From positions 212,239-276,238 of the forward strand of contig NZ_JNYY01000013.1 in NCBI RefSeq assembly GCF_000716785.1: a stretch of DNA of 64,000 nucleotides, written 5' to 3'. How positions within the stretch are numbered: position 1 is the stretch's first letter; each line of letters starts with the position of its first letter. The translations under genes and the position numbers were made by a program. The stretch comes from Amycolatopsis vancoresmycina. GTDB taxonomy: Bacteria > Actinomycetota > Actinomycetes > Mycobacteriales > Pseudonocardiaceae. Below the pieces are notes generated by a model. The model was not told the origin of the DNA and searched no databases. It saw only the letters and a program-made list of their open reading frames with translations. Shown here piece after piece: positions 34,165-42,789 of this stretch.

Positions 34165-34620
34165 CAAACCCTCCACGATCGATTCCGGTTGACATCCTGC
34201 GCCTGCCCGGCACGATCCCACAATGCCACGTCTGCCTCAACTCGAACTCGATCGACGATGACGCTATCCTCGCGAAACAACCCGGCCAACGCTCAAGCGG
34301 CTCTGTTTCTTTCAGCTGTTGCGGGTCACCCTCAGCTCCGGCCTGCGCGTCGGGGCCGCCATCCTCGTTCGCCGGGCCCGCTCGACGCCTCCCGCGCCCT
34401 GCCCGACCGCGTCGGCCACATGGTCTCCGCCGGCCAGCTCGAGGTCCACATCGACCGCGCCTACGGTCCCACTCTCCTCGCCGCCCTCCGCCACAGCAAG
34501 ACCGGCCGCCGGTAGCGCTCGAGCAGCACCACCAGCGACAGAAAGTGCTCGTCCAGGCCGGTCTCGGGACTCGAATCCTCAGCGGGTGATCGCTGCGGCG
34601 GTGGTCCTAGCTCCGAGAGC
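34165..34620. other. Intergenic region with possible dehydrogenase scrap
   Basis: A plus-strand frame ending at 34515 contains GHMVSAGQLEVHIDRAYGPT, reminiscent of the C-terminus of quinone-oxidoreductase-type medium-chain dehydrogenases. Nothing else of that family is present, so it is at most a relic. Confidence 0.3.
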
Positions 34621-35250
34621 GTGGTGTTTGATGTTGGCGTGGAGCAGAAGAAGTCCTCCGAGCGGCTGGTGTTCTTCACCGACGCCGTGGTCGCGATCGC
34701 CCTGACGTTGCTGGTCCTGCCGCTCACCGACCTGGTGCCCGAACTGGTCGCGGAGCACAAGCCGGCGGTCGAGGCGGTGACGCACAACTGGTCGAAGATC
34801 GTCAGCTTCGTGCTCAGCTTCGTCGTGATCGGCCGCTTCTGGGGCGTGCACCACCGGATCTTCGAGCACGTGCGGTCGTACAGCCCCGCGCTGGTCCGCG
34901 TCAACTTCTGCTGGCTGCTGACGATCGCGCTGCTGCCCTTCCCGACCGAGCTGATCGGCGCGTACCAGTCCGAGCGCTTCACCGTGCTGTTCTACCTGGG
35001 GACGTTGCTGGCCAGCAGCCTGTGCCACACGACGATGGTGACCATCATCCGCCGGAACCCGGACATCCGCGGGGACGCCGAACCGGTGTCGGACGAGGTG
35101 TTCTGGAACCACGCGCTGAGCTCGGTCGTGTTCGCGCTCGCGGTCGTGGTGGGGTTCGTCAAGCCGCCGCTCGGCTACTACGTCCTGTTGCTGCTGCTGT
35201 TCCCGGCGAGGATCGCCTTCTGGCTGCGGGCGCGCCGCGCCGACCGGTAG
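34621..35250 (+). CDS. TMEM175-like (DUF1211) membrane protein
   Basis: 209 residues, GTG start at 34621 (34639 is an alternative without a clear ribosome site). The opening ERLVFFTDAVVAIALTLLVL carries the F-x-D signature of TMEM175/DUF1211, the bacterial K+ channel-like family that usually has six helices. Further helices follow at ATHNW..SFVLSFVVIGRFW, VNFCWLLTIALLPF, FTVLFYLGTLLASSL, VVFALAVVVGFV and YYVLLLLLFPARIAFWL. The channel role rests on family knowledge; the conserved filter residues cannot be confirmed here. Expression is probably independent. Confidence 0.8.
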   Translation: MVFDVGVEQKKSSERLVFFTDAVVAIALTLLVLPLTDLVPELVAEHKPAVEAVTHNWSKIVSFVLSFVVIGRFWGVHHRIFEHVRSYSPALVRVNFCWLLTIALLPFPTELIGAYQSERFTVLFYLGTLLASSLCHTTMVTIIRRNPDIRGDAEPVSDEVFWNHALSSVVFALAVVVGFVKPPLGYYVLLLLLFPARIAFWLRARRADR

Positions 35251-35420
35251 CCCACGCCACTCGGCTCCACCAGCATCGGCAAGGCGATGCCGCGTAGCTG
35301 TCCGATGATGGCGATCGCGGCATCGCCGGGCTTCAGGCCGGGGTCGACGACACCGTCCGCGATGCCGGCCTCGATGTCGTCGCGCAGGTCGGCGCGGAAG
35401 ATCGCGTGACGATCCACGGC
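35250..35420 (-). pseudogene. TetR-family regulator, C-terminal relic
   Basis: The minus-strand frame reads FRADLRDDIEAGIADGVVDP then AAIAIIGQLRGIALPMLVEP, the typical ligand-domain C-terminus of TetR regulators. The N-terminal HTH is missing and the frame upstream is closed. It probably once regulated the adjacent alpha/beta hydrolase, whose upstream region retains an AT-richer promoter-like stretch near 35470-35500. Confidence 0.5.
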
Positions 35421-35718
35421 TGTAGCCGGCTCGCGCCAGCGTCAGCGAACCGGAGTCCGGCAAAGAAACTTGCGTGCCAACCAACAAGTATGTGTAGAGT
35501 GGCGGCACAGCAGGCTCTGGCTCCGGGAAGGCTCCGCGCCGGGTCCGGCGCGGGACGGTGCACGAACCGCCTTCGCCCGACCTCGTCACGGTGGATCTCG
35601 AGGGCGAGGGCCTCAGGGAGTTTTCGCCGGCTGATCCTGTCCAGCTCAGCCACGTGGCCGGTGCCTGCCGCTGCGTGGTGGCGATCGGTTGAACCACGAC
35701 TATTCGAGAGGTGGCCTC

Positions 35719-36510
35719 GTGTTGCACACTCCGCTCGTTCTCGTCCACGGCAACCCCGAGTCGGCGGCGGTCTGGGGACCGCTCATCGGCGAGCTGGGCC
35801 GCGCCGACGCGATCGTCCTGTCCCCGCCCGGGTTCGGCGTCCCCGCGCCCCGCGGCTTCGCCTCGTCGACGACGGCCTATCGAGACTGGCTGGCGTCCCA
35901 GCTGGAGCTGTTCCGCGCCCCGGTCGACCTGGTGGGGCACGACTGGGGTGGAATCCACGTCGCGGCGCTGGTCATGAGCCGCCCGGATCTGGTGCGCAGC
36001 TGGGCTTCCGACGCGCTCGGCGTGTTCGCGCCCGACTACGACTGGCATCCGCGGGCGCAGGTGTGGCAGCAGGAGGGCGCGGGTGAAGAGTCGGTGCGGG
36101 AGTTGTGGGGCGGCGATCTGGCCCAGCGGCTCGCCGTGACGTCGGCTCTCGGGATGACCGGGCGCCTGGCGGAGCGGGTCGCGGCGGGCATGGACCCCGA
36201 GATGGGCCGCGCCGTCCTCAAGTTGCTGCGGTCGGCGCGGCAGCCGGCGATGGCCGAAGCGGGACGGCTGCTGCCGCGCGCCGCACAACGCCCGGGGCTC
36301 GCCCTCATCGCCGTCGACGACTTCGAGCGAGCGTCCGGGACGCTGGCCCAGCACGAGTGGGCCGCGCGGCAAGCAGGCGCGACGATGGCACACCTCGAGG
36401 GCGTGGGCCACTGGTGGCCCGAGGAGACGCCGGCGCCGGTTGCCGTGGCCCTGACGAACTTCTGGGCGGCGTTGCCGGATTCCGAACGAAGCCCGGTTTC
36501 CGCGTCCTGA
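35719..36510 (+). CDS. Alpha/beta hydrolase, haloalkane dehalogenase/epoxide hydrolase type
   Basis: 263 residues from GTG 35719, which has GAGAGG seven bases upstream; a TTG ten codons earlier (35689) lacks support. The oxyanion-hole loop is VLVHGNPES. The nucleophile elbow GHDWGG has Asp rather than Ser, the mark of haloalkane dehalogenases and epoxide hydrolases, and the catalytic His is in EGVGHWWPEE near the end. The cap domain lies between residues 110 and 190. The substrate is unknown. A TetR relic sits divergently upstream. Confidence 0.8.
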   Translation: MLHTPLVLVHGNPESAAVWGPLIGELGRADAIVLSPPGFGVPAPRGFASSTTAYRDWLASQLELFRAPVDLVGHDWGGIHVAALVMSRPDLVRSWASDALGVFAPDYDWHPRAQVWQQEGAGEESVRELWGGDLAQRLAVTSALGMTGRLAERVAAGMDPEMGRAVLKLLRSARQPAMAEAGRLLPRAAQRPGLALIAVDDFERASGTLAQHEWAARQAGATMAHLEGVGHWWPEETPAPVAVALTNFWAALPDSERSPVSAS

Positions 36511-36735
36511 CGCCTCGAGCGGGGACATCGGCGGCCGCTGCGGTGTCGGCGGAGCGGCCTACGCGCGCTGCGCCGTCACCACGCGGGCCGCTTCGGCGAT
36601 CGTGCGCAGGGCCCGACGGGCACCCTGCAGGAGACGATCGTCGAAGTCGGCTCGGAGCCCCGGACCTGGACGGTGCTGCGCGCCGCTTGGCGACGAACAA
36701 CCGCTGCAGCGCTTCCGGTCGCGATCCCGGGCCGG

Positions 36736-37491
36736 CTACGGGACGACCACCCGGACCCCGGGCAGCGCGATGCGCACCTCGATGTCCGGAGCCAGGCGGG
36801 CGACGGCGTCGGTGTAGTGACGCGGATCCTGGTCGCCCTTGGTGATCAGGCGGTCGCCGAGGTAGCCGCTGTGGAACGCGTAGTGGTGGGGGATCGCGAG
36901 CGTCGGCCGCAGCACGGCGGTCAGCTCGGCCGCTTGCTCGGCGTTCATCACCACCTGGGCCAGGTTCGCCGGTCGGATGCAGAGGCCGTTGGTGGGCAGG
37001 ATCGTCAGGTCGACCGGCCCGAGGCGATCGGGGATCCGGTCGAGTTCGGGCACCCGCAGCGAGTCGCCGCCGAAGAACAGGGTTCGGCCGCCTGCCTGGA
37101 GCACGAACGTCACCTCGTGGACGCCGTGCTGGCCGGGGGTGGCGGTGACCGTGAGGTCGCCGACCCGGGTGGACTCCCACGTCTCGACGGTGTGCAGGGT
37201 GGTGAATCCCTTGGCCTTCGCGATGGCGGTCACGGTGCCCGGCCCGACGAGTGGGGTGTCCGGGTCGAGGCCGCCGGCGAGGAGGGCGTCGAGGTCGCAG
37301 TGGTCGTAGTGCTCGTGGCTGATCACGACCGCGTCGAGCCGGCCCAGTGCGGATACCGGCGCCGCGACCCGTTCGCCTTGGTGGTACGTGGCTTTCTCGG
37401 TGAACCACGGGTCGGTGAGGATCCGCAGGTCGCCGAGCTCGATCAGCTGGCACGCGTGGGCGATCCGGGTGACCGCGAGGGAGGTGCTCAT
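36736..37491 (-). CDS. MBL-fold metal-dependent hydrolase
   Basis: 251 residues. The metallo-beta-lactamase zinc motif SHEHYDHCD gives HxHxDH, with further ligands likely in GQHGVHEV, the Asp of FFGGDSLRVP and the His of IPHHYAFHSGY. The N-terminus IAHACQLIELGDLRILTDPW matches the UlaG/N-acylphosphatidylethanolamine phospholipase D-like subgroup. It is the second gene of an operon with an alpha/beta hydrolase 26 bases upstream. Both are probably under the divergent MarR regulator. Substrate unknown. Confidence 0.85.
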   Translation of the reverse strand: MSTSLAVTRIAHACQLIELGDLRILTDPWFTEKATYHQGERVAAPVSALGRLDAVVISHEHYDHCDLDALLAGGLDPDTPLVGPGTVTAIAKAKGFTTLHTVETWESTRVGDLTVTATPGQHGVHEVTFVLQAGGRTLFFGGDSLRVPELDRIPDRLGPVDLTILPTNGLCIRPANLAQVVMNAEQAAELTAVLRPTLAIPHHYAFHSGYLGDRLITKGDQDPRHYTDAVARLAPDIEVRIALPGVRVVVP

Positions 37492-37517
37492 GGCGTGGTG
37501 GTCCTCTCCGGGAATGG

Positions 37518-38300
37518 TCAGAGGTCGGTGATGGCGCCGAGGAGTTCTTCGGGCGTCTCGACCTGCGGCAGGTGGCCGGACCGGGGCAGCACGGTGAACT
37601 TCGCCATCGGGATGGCCGCGGCGTAGGCCTTGCCGTACTCGGTGCTGACGATCCCGTCGCTCTCGCCCCAGATGACGTGGACGGGCAGGTCGATCGTGCG
37701 GAGCCGGTCCAGCAGGGTCGGATCGGACATGGCCGGTCCCGTGTACGAGATCAGCGCCTGGACGTCCGGGCCTGGCCCGGTGCCGCCGGCCGCGGGCGGT
37801 GCCGGTGCCTTGCTCGGGTCGTGGAAGGACAGTTTGCTCAGTTCGGCGGGCGCGAGGCCGGCGACGCTGGTCACGGGGTGCCCTTCGACCTCGATCCCGA
37901 TGCCGTCGACGATCACCGCGCCGCCGACCCGGGGGCTGCCCAGGAGCGCGATCTCGGCGGCCAGCCAGCCGCCGAACGAGTTGCCGATCACCGTGACGTC
38001 GCTGAGGCCGAGCTCGTCGAGCAGGCCGACGTAGGCCGCCGCGAGGGCGCGGGTCGAATCAACGCCCGGCGCCCGCGGGGTGCCGCCGAAGCCGGGGTGG
38101 GTCGGGGTCAGCACGCGGGAGTGCGTGCGGTGGGCGAGCAGGTCGGCGAAGCCGGTCACGGTCGCCGGGCCGCCTCCGCCGTGCAGGAGGAGGAAGGGCC
38201 GGGTGTGGTCGCGGTCTTCGACGGTGACCACACCGCCGGCGGCCGGCGTGCTGAGGGTGCGGGTGGGCCGGAGGCTCCCGGCGGGGACGGGGTTGCTCAT
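37518..38300 (-). CDS. Alpha/beta hydrolase (Ser nucleophile)
   Basis: 260 residues. The oxyanion loop is LLLHGGGGPA, the nucleophile Ser lies in VIGNSFGGWLA, the acid is probably Asp in WGESDGIVS, and the catalytic His is in RSGHLPQVE. It resembles carboxylesterase/2-hydroxymuconate-semialdehyde hydrolase-like proteins. It is the first gene of the MBL operon and divergent from the MarR gene across a palindromic operator. This suggests a ligand-inducible detoxification or degradation unit. Confidence 0.85.
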   Translation of the reverse strand: MSNPVPAGSLRPTRTLSTPAAGGVVTVEDRDHTRPFLLLHGGGGPATVTGFADLLAHRTHSRVLTPTHPGFGGTPRAPGVDSTRALAAAYVGLLDELGLSDVTVIGNSFGGWLAAEIALLGSPRVGGAVIVDGIGIEVEGHPVTSVAGLAPAELSKLSFHDPSKAPAPPAAGGTGPGPDVQALISYTGPAMSDPTLLDRLRTIDLPVHVIWGESDGIVSTEYGKAYAAAIPMAKFTVLPRSGHLPQVETPEELLGAITDL

Positions 38301-38326
38301 GAAGTCGCTCCTTCTGGGTACGCTGT

Positions 38327-38354
38327 CTAAACAACCTTATATAAACATGCTTAG
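38327..38354. promoter_or_regulatory. Putative MarR operator
   Basis: CTAAACA (38327-38333) and TGCTTAG (38348-38354) form an inverted repeat with six of seven positions paired, around an AT-rich core containing TATAT. It lies in the 77-base divergent promoter between the alpha/beta hydrolase and the marR-type gene. AT-rich imperfect dyads are typical MarR sites. Confidence 0.5.
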
Positions 38355-38377
38355 TCTGGCAAGCCGGAGGTTCGCGG

Positions 38378-38812
38378 GTGGTGGGTTACGCTGCGTCGGT
38401 GTCACCGTCGCTTCAGGAAATCGGGCTCGCTGTGAAGCGGCTGCAGTGGAGTCATCACCGCGAAGCCAACCGCCGGCTGGCCGAACACGGGCTGTCCCTC
38501 GTGCAGTGGGACGTTCTCCGGCACCTGCACCAGCAGCCGGACGCCACGCTGCACACCCTGGCGGAGCTGACCTTCCAGACCGACCAGTCGATGGGCGCCC
38601 TCGCCAAGCGCATGATCGAGCGGGGCTTGCTGAAGCGGGTGGCCGGGCCCGGCCGGGCCACCCGTCACCACCTGACCGGCGAAGGCGAGCGCGCCTTCGA
38701 GGCCGGATCGTCCGTCCTGGAATCCGTCCTGGCCGAGACCGTCGGGACGCTGACCGAGGCCGAGCGGGCTGTCCTGCACGAACTCCTCATCAAAGCCGCC
38801 GGGTCGCGGTGA
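38378..38812 (+). CDS. MarR-family transcriptional regulator
   Basis: 144 residues, GTG 38378 preceded by GGAGG with seven-base spacing. The winged helix is clear: LVQWDVLRHLHQQPD, TLHTLAELTFQTDQSMGALA (recognition helix) and the wing KRVAGPGRATRHHLTGEGER. Dimerisation helices are at both ends. It is divergent from the hydrolase-MBL operon and likely represses it and itself through the adjacent dyad. The effector is unknown. Confidence 0.9.
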   Translation: MVGYAASVSPSLQEIGLAVKRLQWSHHREANRRLAEHGLSLVQWDVLRHLHQQPDATLHTLAELTFQTDQSMGALAKRMIERGLLKRVAGPGRATRHHLTGEGERAFEAGSSVLESVLAETVGTLTEAERAVLHELLIKAAGSR

Positions 38813-38882
38813 CTCCGCCGGGCCCGCGGGGCCGGACGGTCTCCCTTCGTCAGGGCGCCGGTGACCGGCCGGACTCCCGCAG

Positions 38883-39689
38883 TCAGGCGCGGGCGAGCAC
38901 CTCTCCGTGCGGGATCAGCAGCCAGCCGTCGGGGTGCGCCGCCCAGTCGAGCCACGCCCGGGCGATGGCGTCGAGGTCGGCCTGGGTGGCCAGCCCGCGG
39001 TCGAGGGCCATCGAGCCCACGGAGGAGTGGATCCGCTCGGCCCACATGTCGCCCCACGTCGAGCGTTCCTCCGGGGTTGCGTAGCACCACACGGAAGCGG
39101 TCGGCGTGACCTCGGTGAAGCCGGCTTCGTGGGCCCACGCGAGCAGCCGGCGGCCGGCGTCGGGCTCGGCGTCGTTGCCGCGGGCCACGGCCCGGTACAG
39201 GTCCTGCCAGTCGTCGAGCCTGGGGTCCTCGGGCCACCACCGGAACGCGCCGTAGTCGGCGTCGCGCACCGCGACGACTCCGCCGGGGCGCGTCACCCGC
39301 CGCATCTCGCGGAGGGCGGCGACGGGGTCGGAGAGGTGCTGGAACACTTGGTGGGCGTGGGTGACGTCGTAGCTGTCGTCGGGATCGGAGAGCGAGTACG
39401 CGTCGTCGACGGCGAACTCGACGGAAACCCCGCGCCGAGCGGCGTTGGCCCGGGCGGCGGCGAGCGGGGCGTCGGTGATCTCGACTCCGCGCACCCGCCC
39501 GGGTGCGACGGCTTCGGCGAGGTCGACGGTGATGCTGCCCGGACCGCAGCCGACGTCGAGCAGGTCCAGGTCCGGGCGGAGCAGCGGCAGGAGGTAGGCC
39601 GCCGAACTGGCCGCGGTGCGCGCCGCGTGGCTCGCCACGACGACCTCGGCGTGGCCGTGGGTGTAGACGTCCTTTCCTGCGATAGCCAC
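38883..39689 (-). CDS. Class I SAM-dependent methyltransferase
   Basis: About 268 residues. After KDVYTHGHAEVVVASH the Rossmann motif LLDVGCGPGSITVDLAE binds SAM, with the acidic second motif GVEITDAPLAAAR and motif DVTHAHQVFQHLSDPVAALR. This resembles UbiE/Methyltransf_11 enzymes acting on small molecules. The start is unclear: GTG 39689 has GGAGG almost touching it, and a TTG at 39758 would extend the protein by 23 residues. The substrate is unknown, and no linked biosynthetic genes are adjacent. Confidence 0.82.
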   Translation of the reverse strand: MAIAGKDVYTHGHAEVVVASHAARTAASSAAYLLPLLRPDLDLLDVGCGPGSITVDLAEAVAPGRVRGVEITDAPLAAARANAARRGVSVEFAVDDAYSLSDPDDSYDVTHAHQVFQHLSDPVAALREMRRVTRPGGVVAVRDADYGAFRWWPEDPRLDDWQDLYRAVARGNDAEPDAGRRLLAWAHEAGFTEVTPTASVWCYATPEERSTWGDMWAERIHSSVGSMALDRGLATQADLDAIARAWLDWAAHPDGWLLIPHGEVLARA

Positions 39690-39801
39690 CCTCCGTCTCG
39701 AATATTGAGATAGTGCGTCCGCATGATGAACGCTACCGTGGCCGTCCCGCTCGGGCAACGGACTGCCGTGGACGACGAGGCAAGCTGCGGACTGGTGACG
39801 G

Positions 39802-40752
39802 TTACGGGCGCAGCAGGTGGCCGAGCATCCGCCTGCGGGCCGCCGCGTTGTCTCGCCGGGGGTCGAACACCGCGTCGAGCAGGGTCAGCACCTCGTCCCG
39901 GGCGGCTCTGGTGCGCATGATCCGCCGCCACAGCCACAGGTTCAGCGCGTAGCGGCGGGGTGAGGTGGTGGCCAGGCGGATGACATTGGCGACGTTGCGC
40001 CGGACCCGGTCCGGAAGCGAGTGCAGGTCCGAATGCTGCTCGAGCAGCATTTCCGGCAGCACGTCCAGGCCGTGCTCGGTCATGAAGCCGAAGTCGGTCC
40101 GCCAGGCCGCCGCCCCGAGGTAGTCGACCATCCGGCACCAGCCGCGCAGGAACGTCAGTTCGAGCGGCGCATACGGGGCCGGGTCGATGCCCGCGATCGT
40201 CGTGACCACGACGTCGAGACAGGTCTTGTGCGCCTTCCACAGGGCGATCCGGAGCGGCTCCGAATCGGCCGTGGCCGGGGTCTCGTCGACCATCGCGAAG
40301 TAGCGCCGCCACTGCTCGACGCTGGGCGCGAGCTCGTCCGGGACCACGCCGCCGCGCACGTACCGGAACCGGGCCGCGCCGGGGGCGTCGGCGATTTCGA
40401 GCGGAGCGACCACGCCGGCCCGCTCCGCGCCCAGCCACGGGATCACGCTCAGCGTGTAGTTGCCGTAGGCCCACGGCGCGTCCGGATCGATCGTCCCGTC
40501 AGCGCGCGTGGTGGATCCCAGCCGGCCGGTGCGGCACTGCCACTGGAGCTGGAACGCCCAGGCCCACAACGGGTTGTGCCGGTTGTCGGCCCCGAACAGC
40601 CCACCGGCGTTCGTGACGTCGATCAGGCGCCGGTAGGCCGCCACCCGGTGCTCGAACCGGAACGGGTCGAACCGGTCCGTCAACTCCGGCGCGGAGACCC
40701 AGACCGCGTACAGGTCGAGGTCGGCCAGTTCCCGCGGATGGACTGAGGTCAC
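39802..40752 (-). CDS. LEG1-related protein
   Basis: 316 residues without a signal peptide or membrane helix. The central part, FEHRVAAYRRLIDVTNAGG, GADNRHNPLWAWAFQLQWQC, TGRLGS and YGNYTLSVIPWLGA, matches the pattern of the vertebrate LEG1 family (R..YK.L...FGP.N..N.LWG..LQ..WQ..SGRL...Y.LSVIPFL.A). Animal LEG1 proteins are secreted; the bacterial homologues are not characterised. The identification rests on remembered family sequence and should be confirmed by search. No operon partner. Confidence 0.6.
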   Translation of the reverse strand: MTSVHPRELADLDLYAVWVSAPELTDRFDPFRFEHRVAAYRRLIDVTNAGGLFGADNRHNPLWAWAFQLQWQCRTGRLGSTTRADGTIDPDAPWAYGNYTLSVIPWLGAERAGVVAPLEIADAPGAARFRYVRGGVVPDELAPSVEQWRRYFAMVDETPATADSEPLRIALWKAHKTCLDVVVTTIAGIDPAPYAPLELTFLRGWCRMVDYLGAAAWRTDFGFMTEHGLDVLPEMLLEQHSDLHSLPDRVRRNVANVIRLATTSPRRYALNLWLWRRIMRTRAARDEVLTLLDAVFDPRRDNAAARRRMLGHLLRP

Positions 40753-41154
40753 CCGCGCAATCTTACGCGGTCAGCGAATCAACCCGGCTTTTTGGGCGCA
40801 ACAGCGGGTCAATCCTCCTGCCGATAACGCAGATTGGTGGTTTGCGGTCGTACGTGTGCCAAACGCACCGATATTCGAGTGCGCGACACGCGGCTCGTTC
40901 GCCCGTCGGACTGACGAGCGGCGCGAACAGGCGTGCGGCTATGGTCGTAGCGTGGCTACAGTGCGCGTACGGCGGATCGTGCCGGGTGCGCGACATGCGA
41001 GTGGGGCAGTCTCGCCGAACCGACGCTGCGTGTTCGTCCAACGGATGTCGGCTTCTTCGCTCCCATCCTTTCCGGGCTATTGCTGTCGACCCTCCTGACG
41101 TGTCGCACCGGCATTGCTAAATTCGACCGGAGAGCCGGAAAATCTGCGGAGGCA
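40753..41154. other. Intergenic region, promoter side of two divergent genes
   Basis: 402 bases between the LEG1-related gene (minus) and a small secreted protein gene (plus). No gene or RNA is recognised; short frames here have no coding character. Confidence 0.4.
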
Positions 41155-41478
41155 ATGATGAAGAAAGTGCTGGCGTCCGGGGCCGTATTAGTGCTGTTCG
41201 CGCTCGTGTTCGCCGTCGAGTCGAGCGCGTCGGCCGATCCGGCGGCGGATACCGGCCGGGTCGTCGTGTTTTCATCGGAAACGCAGGCGCTCGACACCTG
41301 GGATGATCCGGAGGGATGCCGGCGGCTACCGGTCGCCGCGCACGTGCTCGTCAACGAGACCGACCGGGTCGTCGACACCTACGCCGATCCCTTCTGCACG
41401 ACGCCGGGCGTCTCGGTGCAGCCGGGGTACGGCACGCACGTCGCCCCGGGCACGGGCTCGTTCTCGGTCGGCGAGTGA
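41155..41478 (+). CDS. Small secreted protein
   Basis: About 107 residues, ATG 41155 or 41158 with GGAGG upstream. It has a Sec signal peptide (KKVLASGAVLVLFALVFAVE, cleavage near SSASA) and a compact mature domain containing two Cys (PEGCRRLP and PFCTTPG) that may pair, plus AHVLVNETDRVVDTYADP. It resembles short actinomycete extracellular proteins of unknown role. The stop overlaps the GTG of the sugar dehydrogenase as GTGA, implying co-translation despite unrelated functions. Confidence 0.7.
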   Translation: MMKKVLASGAVLVLFALVFAVESSASADPAADTGRVVVFSSETQALDTWDDPEGCRRLPVAAHVLVNETDRVVDTYADPFCTTPGVSVQPGYGTHVAPGTGSFSVGE

Positions 41479-42728
41479 GGCTCCACGCGGACTTGGCGGT
41501 GATCGGGCTGGGCTACGCCGGCCTGCCGCTTGCCGAGGCGGCCTGTCGATCGGGGCTGCGCACCAGGGGATTCGACATCGACGACAGTGTCGTCGCGACT
41601 CTGACGGCAGGCCGGTCGCCTGTCGCGGGAGTGTCCGATTCCGGCGTGGCCAGCATGCTGGACGCCGGGTTCACCGCCAGCGGCGACCCGGCGCAGCTCG
41701 GCGCCGCGGACACCGTGGTGATCTGCGTGCCGACCGGCCTGACCGCCGATCGCGCGCCGGATCTCGGACCGCTGCGCGCGGCGTGCGCCACCCTCGGCGA
41801 CCGGCTGCAGCCGGGCACGCTCGTCGTCCTCGAGTCGACCAGTTTTCCCGGCACGACGGAGGAGGTCGTGCTGCCGATCCTCGAACGGTGCAGCGGGCTG
41901 CGGGCCGGCGAGGACTTCCACCTCGCGTTCGCGCCGGAACGGATCGATCCGGGCAACACCCGGTTCGGGCTCGTGGACACCCCGAAGGTGATCGGCGGTC
42001 ACACCCCTCTGTGCGCCAAGTACTGCGCCACGTTCTACAGCCGCTTCGTCGACGCAGTGGTCGTGGCGCGCGGGACGCGAGAGGCGGAGCTCGCCAAGCT
42101 GCTCGAGAACACCTACCGGTTCGTGAACATCGCGCTGGTCAACGAATTCGCCCGGTACTGCGCCACGACCGGCGTCGATGTGTGGGACGTGGTGCACTGC
42201 GCCGGGACCAAGCCGTTCGGGTTCGCTTCGTTCACCCCCGGCCCGGGCGCGGGCGGACATTGCATCCCCGTCGACCCGGTGTACCTGGCCGCCCGTGCGG
42301 AACAGGACGGCTTCACGTTCACCCTGGTGGAGGCGGCCGCACGGGTCAACGAACACCGGCCCGCGGACGTCGTGGACCGGGCCGGGACGCTGCTCGGCGA
42401 GCTGCGGGGCGCCTCGGTGTTGCTCCTGGGGGTGACCTACAAGGCGGACGTGCCGGACGTGCGCGAGTCGCCCGCCCGGCCGGTCGCGGCGCACTTGCTG
42501 GCGCGCGGCGCGGACGTCGCCTACCACGATCCGTACGCGCCCGGGTTCGACGTGGACGGCCGGCTGCTGCGGCGGGAAACCGATCTGCGCGCCGCCGCGG
42601 CGGCCGCGGACCTGACGATCCTGCTGCAGGACCACCAGGCGTACGACCCCGTCCAGCTGGCGAGCGCGTCGCGGCTGCTGCTGGACACCAGGGGCCGGGT
42701 TTCCGGCAGCTGCGTCCGGTACCTGTGA
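41475..42728 (+). CDS. Nucleotide-sugar (UDP-sugar) 6-dehydrogenase
   Basis: 417 residues from GTG 41475. It oxidises the C6 hydroxyl of a UDP-hexose to the uronic acid using NAD+. The N-terminal Rossmann motif is AVIGLGYAGLPLAEAA. The central segment AELAKLLENTYRFVNIALVN and the catalytic Cys loop GPGAGGHCIPVDPVY, with Cys near residue 262, are complete. The C-terminal domain has LLGVTYKADVPDVRESPA. The sequence is closer to WecC/WbpA (UDP-N-acetylamino sugar) than to UDP-glucose dehydrogenases. Together with the Gfo/Idh and DegT genes nearby it could supply a 2,3-diamino uronic acid-type sugar, if it belongs to the same pathway. Confidence 0.88.
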   Translation: MRLHADLAVIGLGYAGLPLAEAACRSGLRTRGFDIDDSVVATLTAGRSPVAGVSDSGVASMLDAGFTASGDPAQLGAADTVVICVPTGLTADRAPDLGPLRAACATLGDRLQPGTLVVLESTSFPGTTEEVVLPILERCSGLRAGEDFHLAFAPERIDPGNTRFGLVDTPKVIGGHTPLCAKYCATFYSRFVDAVVVARGTREAELAKLLENTYRFVNIALVNEFARYCATTGVDVWDVVHCAGTKPFGFASFTPGPGAGGHCIPVDPVYLAARAEQDGFTFTLVEAAARVNEHRPADVVDRAGTLLGELRGASVLLLGVTYKADVPDVRESPARPVAAHLLARGADVAYHDPYAPGFDVDGRLLRRETDLRAAAAAADLTILLQDHQAYDPVQLASASRLLLDTRGRVSGSCVRYL

Positions 42729-42789
42729 TCTTCCCGGTCCACGCCGGGCCGGGCAGTTGTTCGTCCATCCAACGAAGGGACAACCAGTT

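Noticed and set aside
36511..36735. C-terminal-looking minus-strand peptide (LLQGARRALRTIAEAARVV)
   Set aside because: Too short and generic to assign; no start or family motif was found.
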